Source: Papaver somniferum
Lineage: Eukaryota > Streptophyta > Magnoliopsida > Ranunculales > Papaveraceae
Direction: 5' to 3'
Assembly (NCBI RefSeq): GCF_003573695.1
Contig: NC_039358.1
Span: 100,440,117 to 100,504,116, forward strand
Length of the DNA stretch: 64,000 nt
A program made the position numbers and the translations under genes. Under the pieces are notes generated by a model. It was not told the DNA's origin, ran no database searches, and worked only from the letters and a program-made list of their open reading frames with translations. Shown one piece after another: positions 1-14,699 of this stretch (the stretch's first letter is position 1; the number at the start of each line of letters is the position of its first letter).

Positions 1-2
1 TG

Positions 3-3036
<3,034 letters not shown>

Positions 3037-4014
3037 AATGTTCGCGTAGATTTCAGTGGTCATAAGTTGGATTCTAAACAACAATTGAGCACCTGATGAG
3101 GCTACTTCATCCGATGTGCAAAGAAATAGAATTATTTGTAGAATTTACTCAGAAATGCAGTTTTGATTGTTTCCTTTTACAGCTCCCTGATGCATTTGAG
3201 GGATGTAAACATAAACGGCTCCTCTCTTTTCGTACTTCAATAATTTTATTTACTCAGTGAGTGTTGATTCAGATAAGATGTGATATTTTTGATTTTTTCC
3301 TTGGTATTTTTCTTGCTCCACGTGACAATAACCTAAAGGTTACTACAGCATCACTATCAACAGAAAGTTCATAAACACCAAAAAATTATCACTGGACTTC
3401 TCAAAATGAGCTCAAGGATACACCTCCTCTTCATGCTCCTTTTTTGATGGATCTAAACTGAAAACTTTTGACTCTATCATCGAAGAGGGAGGATCCCTTT
3501 ACATGTTTATTTTCGCGTGTTATCTCACATATTATAAGTACTTGTTGTCGATAAAAATCAAATAATAATGGATTAGAAAGTGATATTATAGGGGTGTGTT
3601 CTTGTTGTCAATAAAAACCAAATAATGATGGATTAAAAAGTAATATTATAGGGGTGTGTTCCTCTCTTGATGCTTTACGTTTCTACAAAAAATGAGCATA
3701 TTCCGAAATACTAAACCCCGCCTTCTGCCGATCTTAATTTGGATGGTTAAACATTCATTGATTTTCATCGGCTCATTTTCAAAACAGTGGATGGTGGTGT
3801 TACATGTCTTGGATTGCACTCATTTTTGGTAGGTATGTAAAGCTTTAAAAGAGAATCATATTCCCAAAATATTAGCTTCAAATTCAATACCCTTTGGTTT
3901 TTATTCACGAATGATACGTTTAAAGTGTAAGATAATGTAAGAATAAAAGTATGAACACATCCTCAAAATTGATTCTTTTCCATTTAATAATCAAATTAAC
4001 AAAGAGAACTAACG
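3037..4014. other. GAPCp 3' flank, non-coding
   Basis: Holds the GAPCp 3' untranslated region (probably to about 3250, AT-rich, no certain poly(A) site) and then AT-rich intergenic DNA with one 60-bp tandem duplication. No coding sequence is seen. About 80 bases around 3810-3890 resemble 26815-26895 upstream of the P450 gene in the same orientation, perhaps a short dispersed repeat. Confidence 0.5.
3541..3660. repeat. 60-bp tandem duplication
   Basis: Two adjacent 60-bp units (3541-3600 and 3601-3660), both beginning CTTGTTGTC and ending ATTATAGGGGTGTGTT. About five substitutions separate them. Confidence 0.85.
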
Positions 4015-4017
4015 TCA

Positions 4018-4545
4018 GAGCCGGCATAAGCCCCACTGGTGGGATAGAGCCGCGGAGGTATGATTTACATTTTCCTTAGCCCATTTGGCCATTTCATAGG
4101 CTACCTTGTTAGCCTGACGATTTACATAAACAAAAGAGATGAACTGAAATTTCAGTGTTGGGATTTTAATGTCTTCAAAGCTTGAATGTGAGCGATGATC
4201 TCTAAAGAAATTCTTCTTGTTCATATAATCAACAATTCCAGCTACATCACTCTCCACGATAATCTTTTTCTTTTTCCTCACCAAAGCCATCGATAGGACT
4301 TTTCAAATCGCCTTCATTTCTGCTTCTTCTGTCGAGTGACAGACTAGGTTTGTTGATTCGGCATAGATGAATGAATCTTTCGGGTCTCTAATGATTATAC
4401 CCAATCCACCGTTACAAGAGTTCAAATTCCGAGCTCCGTCTGTATTTATTTTTATCCAGTTCTCTAGCAGTGACATCCAAGTCAAAATCCCATGATTAGT
4501 TATCCACTGAAGCAATGATTTATTTTTACTATGGCTTGTTTTGTT
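4018..4545 (-). pseudogene. LINE remnant: RNase H-like (RVT_3) domain
   Basis: On the minus strand the frame from about 4545 down to 4018 reads WIKINTDGARN, then GLGIIIRDPKDSFIYAES, VESDVAGIVDYMN and VYVNRQANKVAYEMAKWA. These are the usual blocks of the RNase H fold at the end of plant non-LTR retrotransposon ORFs. One in-frame TGA (near 4302) breaks it after EEAEMKAI, with the frame continuing. It is a fragment with no identifiable upstream reverse transcriptase on this strand. Confidence 0.75.
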
Positions 4546-4689
4546 TCACCCAAGGAGAAAAAAAAAATATCAATGCAATCCAGAGGGATTTTTGATGGGG
4601 AAAGAAAACAGACTCTAAAGGGCTTTACATAAAATACTAAATTTTTGTTGCAGACACGTTAGTATGTGAGGTCTGGGTTTTAGGAGGAA

Positions 4690-5290
4690 ACTAGAGTAAA
4701 TCAAGCAATGATAAGTAAGGTAGCTTGGCGTTTGTTAATAACCATAATGATTTAAGGGAAAAAGTCTTAAAGGAAAAGTATTTCTAAAAGTCAGGGGTTT
4801 TACAAGGAAAGAAAAAAGACAAGTCTTTGTTAACTTGGAATTATATTCTTCAAGGAGTAGCACATACAAAGAGGTACAACATTTGGGAGTTAGGCGATGG
4901 TAGTACGATTAAAGTCTAGAGTGATAATTGGATACTAGATTATGCGACAAATCTGGAAAACCTACATCCTTAGAGAAACACAAATATAACACTTGTAGCT
5001 GAGTTAAATAAACTCAAATACAAAGAAGTTGAATAAGGTTACTTTGGGTAACTTGTTTAACCCAACAGTGGTGAGCGATATCATGAACATTAAGCTTTAT
5101 ATTTATACATGGAGCTAGTAATCCATCTCACCAATTTTCTCACTCTGCAAAATTTTGGAAGACTTTATGGAGTATGGATACATCTCAAAAAACCAAACTT
5201 TTCATTTGGAATTGTTCACAGATGTTCTTACAACTAGACAACAATTGGGTTTTATTTTAAATGTGGATACACATTGTGTTTTCCGTGAAA
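4690..5290 (+). pseudogene. LINE remnant: reverse-transcriptase C-terminal / zinc-binding region
   Basis: Plus-strand fragments read LTWNYILQGV, RYNIWELGDGSTIKV, DNWILD and, further on, AKFWKTLWSMDTSQKTKLF followed by IWNC. This matches the stretch just before and within the zf-RVT region of plant LINE ORF2 proteins. Stops and frameshifts interrupt it. It lies on the opposite strand to the RNase H fragment at 4018-4545, so the two need not come from one insertion. A solo LTR begins at 5314, just downstream. Confidence 0.6.
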
Positions 5291-6004
5291 AGGCAGTAAA
5301 ATATACTCATATATGCTAGAGCATAGCTCGGTTGAACCCACCAAGCGTTGGTATGTCAAGTTTGGTTGTCATATTTTAGTGAATCAAAACTCATCTAAGA
5401 GTCGCTTGATTATGTACTAGAGACAACTTCGTATAGGTTAGACTAGAAAGTCTAGGAATATGAGACATACAAATATTACTCGAAGACCTAAAGAATGTGA
5501 AGAAGTAACGAGCTACAACGACGACATCATCCTTCCTCTTAAGGTTAGTAATATTGACTTGAATTGTTTCATTCCTAATGTATCTTTCAAGTCGTGCTAT
5601 ATTGAAAACATAACTACGATGCTGTAAATGAATATTTTACTCTAGTAGTGAGACATGATCATATGATCATCGTATTAAGGAATTAGACTACGAAGTATAA
5701 CGCTTATCTTTTGAACTTCGTAGATATGACATCGACATAATCGTATGAATGCTATTGTGATTATGTGTATGGGTAAAGGTGAAGATTGCATCCTAGGAAA
5801 CAATTTTTACATTTGTTTAAAGAAAGTACATTCATGAACTTGTTTTATGAATAGAAAGGGAAATCTCTAGGCTTATTGGTATTGTTATTCACTGCATATC
5901 ATTTGATTACCAATATGTGTGAGTTAGTAGAACCGATCATAACTTGTTATGTATCTTGGTAAATCAAAATGCCTGACTTATGATTTGGTATGACTAGTTT
6001 TTAT

Positions 6005-6330
6005 TAATTAGTGTAACCGATCCTAAGTAATCACATGAGATGGTATGATCGATATTTGTAATTGGTGTGACCGATCACAAAAGAGTTGTGTAATCGATCC
6101 TTGTAATTGGTGTAACCGGTCCTAGTAATTGGTGTAACCGATCCTGGTAATTGGTGTAACCGATCCTAGTGACTTGTGTAACCGATCACAAGCAATACCA
6201 TGAGTATATGGTAACCGGTCCTGGTAATTGACGTAACCGATCCTGATAACTGATGTAACCGGTCCTAGTAACTTGTGTGTCCGATCACAAGTAATCCACA
6301 TTAAGGTATAACCGATCCTAGTGATTGGTA
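6005..6330 (+). repeat. Tandem array in LTR U3, core AACCGATC
   Basis: About a dozen imperfect copies of a 22-30 bp unit built on TGTAACCGATCCTAGTAATT, some with AACCGGTC or ending in ATCACAAG. It lies 700-1000 bp into solo LTR A, upstream of its TATA box. The ATCACAAG variants alternate with the ATCCTAGTAA variants, giving a higher-order pattern. The array of copy B (inverted) shares the same AACCGATC core. Confidence 0.85.
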
Positions 6331-6813
6331 GAACTGATTGAACCTATGATTGTGATTTGATATTTGATCAATCACATAGTTTTCTTGGAATACATATGAA
6401 CCAATTCTAAACTTGTTTGGAAGTGTGGTATAATCGATTCCAAGATTGTAAATATGAAAGATGATTTACAAAGAAAAGATGTTAACATACTTTGAACACG
6501 AACAATAACTCTTAACTTTTATTGTTCAAAGTTATTCCTTAATTACTCAAGGATCCCGGTCCGAAATAAATTAAGAATCTTTTAATTAAGGTTGTTAGTT
6601 TTATATGCTTTAATTACCAGCAATTAAATGCATATCTCTAGAGAATAAAAATTAGTAATGTGCATTTACTAATTGGAGATTTTCTATTGAGAGATTTCGG
6701 AAAATATTGGACAAAGCATTTCCAGGAATTATGAAAAGCGATTTCGACATTTATTGCATATCTTGAAAATAATTCGGTTTTGGAAATTCCTTGGTGTCCA
6801 AACATCCTTGGTC

Positions 6814-6821
6814 TATAAATA
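6814..6821 (+). promoter_or_regulatory. TATA box of solo LTR A
   Basis: TATAAATA, 1500 bp from the LTR start. Copy B has the same box on the minus strand at 32201-32208, 1496 bp from its own start. Conservation of both sequence and distance supports this as the element promoter. Confidence 0.6.
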
Positions 6822-8149
6822 CCTAAGTTTGCATTTCTAGCAAACCATCCTAAGAGCCAGGCAAACTTCATCTTTTTGTTGTTTTTGGTGGAGCCGTCTA
6901 TTCGGAGAGGAAAGTACCCTAATTAGGCGAAATCTCTTACGACCGCTTGTTTAAATACTTCTGTGGGATCAAGAAGCTCTACGAGTACCGTTGGTCGGAA
7001 ACTAGATAATTGCAGTTTATTAGTTTTCGATTGATTTGATTGACTAATGATTGTTGAACTTTAATTGCACCTAGTTTGTTTATTCTTGAGAATCTTCACT
7101 CCTGATATAAGATTCACTCAAACTAGATCGAAGTGTCAACGAGATATTTAGAACTGTTTGTAGATCTAAAGACATCTTGTGATAATCCATTGTTACAGAT
7201 TCCGTTCTGTGCGTGATTGATCACAAGAGATTCAAGTGGTGTTGTGCAGGTTTAATTGAAGATTAAAGAAGATTTGAAGACAAAGAATATTTCTTATTGG
7301 TTTCTCATATCTTTGTGTAGCACAAACCTCGATCGGCTGGGATCCAACTAGAATCAGATTTATTCGATTGATTAGTTGCGCGAGATCGGTAACACCTAAT
7401 AGTTCTATTGAGATTTATTTTGATTGTTACAAATCCGAATCTTATTACTTAGGTAATAGAGATTGGATTGATCTAACCATCCAAATGAGTTTATTAGTTT
7501 AAACGGAAGAGCCTTTGCATATGACTTGAGATATCTTTATCTGGAAAGAATCAATAGAGTTGTTACTAAACAAATTTGTTGTTCCTTTACTGTTTGGAGT
7601 ACGATCCAAAGGAATTGTTCCAGTGCGTGCACTTATTGAATGTCGGAAGCGCAAAGATACTGAAGAAACTAAGTGAACTAGGTTTAGTTGCTTGGTCTCA
7701 ACTAAACGAAGTTTGGTTTAGATTTTGTGTAACGACTTAATTCTGAGAATATTCAATTCTGGACTAGGTCCAGTGGGTTTTTCTGCATTTGCGGTTTCCT
7801 CGTTAATAAAAACTTATTGTGTCTTTTACTTTTCTATTTCCTCAATTATAATTGTTTACTATAATTAAAAGTAAAATACACAAACATTAACTCCGTATTA
7901 CTTGATAGTGATCCTATAGAGTTTGATTAAGTCCGAACCTTTTATCAAGTAATTACACTTTGATTGTTGTATTGTCTCGATCTCATATCCATAGACGATC
8001 ACACAAAGTGTAAATACCGATTTGTCGTATTGTCTCGACCTTGTCCACAAACAATCACTTTCGGTAATAGGACTTATAGGTGGGTAAATAAAAGATTGTG
8101 GTGTATTTGGGTACCCTCGTCTTTTCAATATATATATTTTTTCAATTAT

Positions 8150-9020
8150 TGTGGCTATGCAAAGGAAGTCCGGAAGCTGCCACCAATGGTTGTTCAGGAA
8201 GTAGTTTACTATTGTACTACTTTTGTAGAAAACTATAATGAATGGGTACCTGGGAAGGATAACGCAATTTCTATCACACTTGCTTCAACCAAATATTGGT
8301 TCATTTAGAAGGAAAAGTGTGTAAGAGTTTTTGAAAACAAGAAAACCACTCCTGTTTAACTTTCTATATTCATTACAAGTCATTATTGGCATCCTATAAG
8401 TGATACAAAATGCAGCATAAACAGATTCCTAATACTAGAAAAAATATAACAATTGGATACCACCAGAAATCAATTCTGAGAAGACAAACTGTGATGCTTC
8501 TTCAATTTCCGCAAAAACTAATGCTGGTTTTAGTATCATTATGTGTAAAATGGTAAAATGGGCAGGCACTTTCAAAGGAGCAACAGCCGGAAAACTTCAT
8601 CTCAGCCTCAACAGAAGAACAAAAGCAGTGATACTGCTTCATACGGTAAAATGGACCATAGTAAAAAACTTGAAAAATTCGATCGTTGAAGGAAATCGTC
8701 AGCCTAGCAAAAATTATTTAAGGGGAAGGAAAATCACTATTAAATGACAATGCATAGTCATTCTTGATGAAGCTAAACATATGTCAACAAAGTTAGTCTC
8801 TTTTTTAGGTTTCCATTTTGTTGCCAGAATAGCTAATGGAGCTGCAAACTTATTGTCGAAGAGGGGAAGAAAATCAGTTTTCTCCAGGTTTTATGAGGAT
8901 ATAATACCTGCTTCTTTAATTCCTAGGTTAGCTTTCGGTTATGCAAAAGCTTTTGATGTACATAACCTAGTAAATGCTGACGTTCAGATTTCGAGAAGTG
9001 TTATCTACTACTTTTTTTAA
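8150..9020 (+). pseudogene. LINE remnant: RNase H-like domain
   Basis: Around 8485-8720 the plus strand reads TNCDASSISAKTNAGFSII, then KWAGTFKGATAGKLHLS. This corresponds to the DGS...GxGxII start of RVT_3 domains. From 8781 the frame reads VSFLGFHFVARIANGAANLL, matching the final helix with its N-x-x-A-x-x-L pattern. Frames shift between the blocks and the central acidic residues are not clear. The part at 8190-8310 may be the same kind of sequence but is weaker. Degenerate. Confidence 0.6.
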
Positions 9021-9228
9021 ATCATCAATATGAACGAGTTACCTATGAAATTGATAGAGTTTCTTTTTAAAGATATCCTCCTTGGCAAGATAATCTGGTT
9101 GTAAAATACTGTAATTTTTTGTTTTCTCAGCATCCTACTTGGTCCAATGTCTCTTTCCGAGTATGTAATAAAGCTCTTGCGAAAAAGAGCTAGAATAAAT
9201 CAGATAAAATTTTCCTCCCAACAGGTTA

Positions 9229-9955
9229 TGTAACTGCTGAAAACCCAACTAGTGGAGCTAACAAGGTTTGCAGTACGCTCAAGTAAACTCATTCACATAC
9301 CATCAATACGTGTATATGAATCGGAAAATATAAGTACTAAAAATGTAAAGTGCAATAAATGTAAATTACACAATGGGTTTGATGTGGTTCATCCAAAGCT
9401 TACATCGATGGAGGTAATGAGTTTGAGATCTTACTACGAGATGTTGAGGTTACAATATATTTGAATGTAGGTGCAAGTTAAAGGAAAAACTAAGTATTAA
9501 AATTCCTTCACTCTACTCCTAACTCTCCCTCCTGTAATGTCCAACCCCTTCTTCAAATCCCATGTCATCTATTTATAAAACTCTGACTGAGTCCCGTAAT
9601 TTTCTTTTGCCATCTCCAAGACCGAGTATCAGGTATCGCTTGTGTGACTTCACGATATTTTCTGGTGTCGTGTGCTTCGCTAGAAACTCTCTACGTGGAG
9701 GATATGGTTAGGTGCAGGCAGTTGGAGGCATTAAATGTTGAGTGGGTAACCTCACACGTTTGTAACGACAGTTTCTAGCTTTCCAATCACATCAACACGT
9801 CGTGTTCAGATGTTAACCATTCTGTCTGATCTGTTAAAGTAGAATCAGGATTGCTCCAGTTCTTTGTGTGTATCAAACATAGGATGCATCCGGTCTGAGA
9901 TCTTTCCACATGCACAATATATATTTTGCAGTTATAGTCTGCCTCTGATTTTCTG
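9229..9955 (-). mobile_element. LTR (downstream copy) of a decayed Ty3/gypsy element
   Basis: Shares long blocks in the same orientation with 16650-17340 and 18420-18515, for example GTACGCTCAAGTAAA, CTCCTGCAATGTCCA-like and GTGTGACTTCACG stretches. Together they bracket minus-strand gag-pol sequence. The left edge TGTAACTGC is probable. The right edge near 9955 is uncertain because the ends have diverged. Substitutions are numerous, so the insertion is old. Confidence 0.7.
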
Positions 9956-10740
9956 AGGGTAATTTAGGTAAATCAAAACCCCATGAACGCCGCCACCTAC
10001 GCGTGATTCTTATTTTGCATTTAATTCTCTTAAGTTCTCGCTCCGTAGTCTCTCTGCTATTTAAGGAAAATTCCTTACCTGAATTTATTTCACATTTTTC
10101 ATTCGTTTCTCAGGTTTTTCTCTTCTGACCTCCCAGTTCTCATTATTTTTTTCTGAATTTTACTTCTTCTTGCCACTAAAAGTGTTGTTTCATGCTCAAG
10201 TTCTTCTTCTAGATTCTAAAGCCATGATCGTTGATTGTATCAACACCATCTGATACTTTACCGCCTGGTAAGTCTTGATTCTTCACCTGATTTCCAGTTC
10301 TTCCCTGATTTCATGGCGTTCTGATAATGGTTAGATAGAGGATTTTTACCACTATGTGACTTATCCCTTGGCATTGATTTTCTTTTCCATTGATGACTTT
10401 ATTACTCCCCTGACTATGGTGTTTCTATGGTATTGGTTCTTTCATCTTTTGTTTTTCATTAATGAGATTTTGACTCGTGATTTTCCTTTATATAGTCATA
10501 ACTAGTTCCAACAGAATTGGAAATAGATCAGGATAGGATCCTCCGTACATACCGACTCAAATCATCAGAGAAGAAGATAAACTCCCCAAGGGGTCTCAAT
10601 ATGAAGTGGTGAAACCTCCAAGTGGTAAGAGCAAAGCCTAGGATCGTGGGAAACATCCCGGCCCTCGTCTCGAGATGCAGTCATTCACGGATAGTTTAGA
10701 CGGTGATGTTGCCTTTAAGTAGGCCAGGCGCAACGATCTT
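9956..10740. other. Non-coding 3' part of the Ty3/gypsy element or an unrecognised insertion
   Basis: Pyrimidine-rich on the plus strand (9990-10250), with a TATTTAAGG box near 10060. It could be an LTR fragment of another element on the plus strand or the 3' untranslated part of the gypsy element. No protein is recognised. Confidence 0.3.
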
Positions 10741-10859
10741 CTGTCTGTTCCTTTTTCGGGGCTCATATGGTTGAACAAATGCTCTTGGATACCTATGAGG
10801 CTCTCTAGGATGCATATTATGACCCTTCCAAAAAATTACATTTCTTGGTCCCTTCCACA

Positions 10860-11070
10860 AATGGTCCTACTATATCCTCCATTTCACAAATAGCTAATGA
10901 CTGAGGACGGAGTTGAGCTTGGTGGATGGAGATCTTATCTTTCTTGAATATTATTGGCATTCTTCACATCGCTTGGATAAATTGGTCACGTCCTTGATCA
11001 TATATGACCAATAATACCCTCGCACTTGCGCTTTATGTGCCAACAATCCTCTTCTGTTATGGTTTCTGGT
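10860..11070 (-). pseudogene. Ty3/gypsy integrase, zinc-binding part
   Basis: Minus strand around 11058-10972 reads AHKAQVRGYYWSYMIKDVTN and then LSKRCEECQ, the HHCC zinc-binding region that opens gypsy integrases. Sequence toward 10860 has the feel of the catalytic core start but is broken by stops. The catalytic residues cannot be followed. Confidence 0.65.
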
Positions 11071-11599
11071 CTCTCCATAACGGATGTCAGTAGGTACCCT
11101 TTAACCGTAGGTTCTCGACAAGAACCATAAGAGCGGTCCTAGAAATGATCTTCCGTATAAGATTTCATCCCGGAGCTCGTATGTCGAAAACTGTAAATGA
11201 ACTTTTCTTTCGGCCTTTGTCTCAGATGGCAATGTCCTATCAACTAGATAATTGTGTATCGGGAGACACCAATAGTCTTCTTCTTCTTCTTTTTCGTCGC
11301 TCTTCTCTTGGCTTGGATGAAAGTTGGTCCAACATCTTATAGATCTTCATCAAGAATGAATTCTCAGACATAATCTTCCAAGTCTTTGTCTCCTATTTTT
11401 GATCGATGCTTCTAGATTCAGCGATGGATCATATAGTCTACCTACATGGATGCTGCTTGTAATTTTGTCCCGAAGCAATTAACAGATGTAGGCCAGGGCA
11501 TCCACATGCCGATTATTTTTTCTGCACAAATATCTGAAAGTGATGTTGCCGATTTGGGATGCTAAATATTGATTCAAGCACATGTAAGCATTGAGTATA

Positions 11600-11940
11600 A
11601 CATCATTGGTGTTTTATTTCAGCTCGATTTATAGGGTTACAAACTGTGAGTCGCTTGTTAGGAGAACATTGGTAATTCCTAGCTCTAGGATGAATCTTAA
11701 AGCATGTATGACTGCTTTGTACTTCATAACATCGTTCGTTTGATTTCCAAACTCAAGTCGGAAGGCATGGACCTTACGGTCTTTGGTTGGGGTGATGATG
11801 AAGACGAAGATGCCGATACCTTACTTGTTACAAAACCCATATACAAATACCTCCCATCTCCTTTCCGTTTGTTGGGACCAAAACATCTGTTGTGAGGTAT
11901 TTTTTTCTTCTTCCATTCTGGGGTGTTGTTCACTTCTTCC
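11600..11940 (-). pseudogene. Ty3/gypsy RNase H
   Basis: Minus strand reads TNDVMKYKAVIHALRFILE and GITNVLLTSDSQFV, the second half of the retroviral-type RNase H found after gypsy reverse transcriptase (NNxAEYxALIxGL...SDSxLV). The upstream part with GxGxVLxSP is present in another frame. Frameshifts and a stop show decay. Confidence 0.65.
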
Positions 11941-12390
11941 TCATCCTTTAATGGTAAATCGGTTTGGAAATCGGCTGAAATCTAGAACTTGGTTGCTGAC
12001 CTTGTTTCGAAGATGATGTTGAACTGCTCGATCTCAGTATTCCACTTTCTCACTCTCCCCATTCTGCTGTAAGTTTTTAATATAAGGTTTTATCAAACCA
12101 CTGACATTATGAGCAAGGAAGTATGTTTGCAACTTTTGAGTTGCAAATACAAGGTTGAAGATTAGTTGTTTGATCTTTGTGTAGTTCCACTCCGCGGAGT
12201 TGAGAGTTCTGCTGCTATAGTAGACTGGCTGCTCATTCTGGTTGTTGGTTCTAACTAGGACTGCGCTTACTGTATTGTTTGGGGTATCTAGATTGAGGAC
12301 CAGGACCTCATTTGTCTCGGGTTTTTGAAGGATAAGAGTGTTTACCAGGTGTTCTTTTATCCTTTGGAATTCCTTCTCGCAGTCCTCTGT

Positions 12391-13110
12391 CTACATGAAC
12401 TTGTTCGATTTCTTCAATGTGTCGAAAAATGGTTTGCAGTAGTTCAAAGATCGGGCTATAAACCTACTTAATGCCGCCAATCTCCCGTTAAGCTTTTGCA
12501 CTTCCATCAAGGTCGTTGATGAGGGAATTTCTACTATTGCTTTGATCTTAAAAGGATCTACCTCTATTCCGCATTTTATGACCAAATACCCCAGATATTT
12601 TCGGACGTTATTCTGAAAGTACATTTATTGAGATTAACCTTGATTAGATACTTTCATAGCTTCAAATATCTCCTGAAGGTCCCTGATGTGGCTAATCGCA
12701 TGCTTGCTTTTTACTAGCATATCATCCACATATACTTCCAACGTTCTGCCTATCAGGGATGTTTCCCTTGCATTTCGTAATCCGAACGACATCCTTGTAT
12801 AGCAGTACAATCTTCTTGGTCTTGTTTTGCTAATGTTATCTGGTTATAGCCTAAATGTACGTCCATGAGCAACAATATTTGATGCGCCGATGTAGCCTCC
12901 GCTATTTGATCAACGTTTTTAAGAGGGTAGCTATCCTTCGGGCACGCCTTGTTCAGATTACTGAAGTTGATGCATATTCTGACGCCTCTAATCTTTTTTG
13001 GTTCGATGACCAAGTTGGAGATCTACATTGGGTATTTTACCTTCTTAATGAATCCTACATCCATTATATTTTTCAACTCCTTTTCCACAACACGGTGATA
13101 CTCTAGTACC
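12391..13110 (-). pseudogene. Ty3/gypsy reverse transcriptase
   Basis: From high to low coordinates the minus strand reads YHRVVEKELKNIMDVGFIK, RVCINFSNLNKACPKDSYPL, LLMDVHLGYNQI, then LEVYVDDML with the catalytic YVDD (near 12730-12745), and finally KYLGYLVIKCGIEVDP and NGRLAALSRFIARS. Order and spacing match a gypsy RT ending in the connection domain. A TAG replaces the usual Trp after KYP near 13040, and a shift lies near 12790, so the gene is inactive. Confidence 0.85.
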
Positions 13111-13819
13111 ACCTTTCATAACCTCTGGGGAAAAGGTGTGGCTCCTGGTTAGATCTTCAATTGATGGCCGGCGATGGTTGGATCGATTCCCGACATGTCT
13201 TCCATTCTCAAAGCAAAGATGTCTCTGTAATGGATCAGTAAGTCGACTATTTTTTCTCCTACTATGGTGGCGTCAGTGTTCGAATCTCTATCAATCTTGG
13301 CAGCTCCGTAGTTTCGATATTCACATCTTTGGTTCTTCCACCACTATGAAATTCAGTTTTGGCTACCTGAGGACCGTAGCATTCTTTAATTGATATTTGG
13401 TACTACCGTCGTCGGCCTTGGTTCCCAATGTGATGGATACGAGTCTCTGGGTTCACGCAAGTTTGAGATACTGATTTTTTTCGCGGTCTTTGTGAAAAAT
13501 GCTTCTTGATCGTCAATATTTTTATGCTCGGCTTGCGCTTTCTGAGCTTTACGCTTTGCTTCACCTCTATCGATCTTCAACCAGTATTTGGTGGCACTGC
13601 ACTCTTTTGATGATGCTTGATCACTTTTGATTTATCTTTCGCCTTCTGGGGCCGGTAATCAGAGATGCTGATGATAAGTTGATGCAACTCCATTGAGGCG
13701 ATGAACCCAGTAAATTCTCATGATTGCGTTGTAGGGTGATGGAGTATCCACTGTGATGAACCTTGTGATTATGCGCATCGGTCCAACCTTGCAATTCTAG
13801 CGGGATTTATCCATTTGTT

Positions 13820-14080
13820 TTAACAGGTCCTATTGAAATCGTAAATGATGTAATTTGAGCTGGAAAGCTTGTCTTCTGCGAATTCTATTTTCTGGAAGGC
13901 ATCATAAAAGAGGACATTCAATGAGCTTCCCCCTCCCCAACCAACCCCATCAATGAGGATACTAGAGTGTTTTAACTTGTCGACAAGAAGAGTCATCAGG
14001 AATAGGTCATTGTGGGTCCTGACCTCCTGGTCAACATCTTCTGTAGAGAAAATTAGAGGGTGGTCATCCAGTCTTCCCAT
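13820..14080 (-). pseudogene. Ty3/gypsy aspartic protease region
   Basis: The minus frame has SSILIDG followed, after a short Gly/Trp-rich insertion, by GSSLNVLFYDAFQKIEF. This aligns with the family pattern VLVDxGSSxDVLFYDAF. The catalytic D-T/S-G appears split by the insertion. It lies between gag and RT as expected. Confidence 0.6.
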
Positions 14081-14699
14081 GGTTCTGCAACTTTGATATT
14101 GGATCTAAAAAATATCGTGATCTGTTACCCTCTTGCACGCTCTTCGGTTGATGTTTGCCACCTACAACGGTAGTTGCTATTCAACGTGCGAGAAGGTGAG
14201 GATATTTATGACCTTTCGGAAGACGAACTTACTTGTTCACTGCATTTGTTGTTGTCGTGATAATGGGCTCGATGTACTTATGCAAGCTCCCTTCATTGAT
14301 CATGTTCTGGATGACAAATCTAATATTCTTGCAACGATCTGTGGTGTGACCATAGAACGAGTGATACTCGCAGTAGTCTTTATTGTTCTTTGACTTCTCA
14401 GGTTGAGTTCCTTTTGAAAACAGTTATTTTAAGCTCGGTCGATTCCGGATCTCTCCCAAAATCTACCTGATGCCTTTGTTCAGCTTGGTGAATACTCCGT
14501 CTTTGAATCCTTCTCTTTTGCAAATGGTTACCGGTCTCTCTGGGTTCGCTTCTCGTCTCTTGGTTGCTTGCATTCACTGCGCGCTTTGATCTTTCCGATG
14601 CATGTTTCACCGATCGAGTGCGATGAGCAGCCGACGCTCCCTGCCGAAACCATATTTGGAACAATTGATACTGACGATTAGATCTACCTTTCTAGTTGA

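Larger units (their letters stand above)
5314..8127 (+). mobile_element. Solo LTR, SIRE/Maximus-like Ty1/copia family (copy A)
   Basis: A 2814-bp repeat starting TGCTAGAGCATAGC and ending CCTCGTCTTTTCA, flanked on both sides by ATATA (5309-5313 and 8128-8132). That is a perfect 5-bp target duplication with no internal coding region, hence a solo LTR. An inverted relative of nearly equal length lies at 30871-33704. A TATAAATA box lies at 6814-6821, about 1500 bp from the LTR start, so the first 1.5 kb is U3. A tandem array occupies 6005-6330. Assignment to a SIRE/Maximus-like lineage rests on the polypurine tract next to a related LTR at 30824. Confidence 0.85.

Noticed and set aside
6005..6330. 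CRISPR-like regular short repeats
   Set aside because: Units and spacers are both repeated and imperfect, and the setting is a plant LTR; this is a minisatellite.
11704..12016. Plus-strand frames with an acidic run DDEDEDAD
   Set aside because: Antisense shadow of the gypsy RNase H region, which reads on the minus strand.
14398..14664. 88-codon minus frame rich in Arg/Glu
   Set aside because: Lies in the gag-protease linker of the decayed gypsy element; part of the old polyprotein at most.
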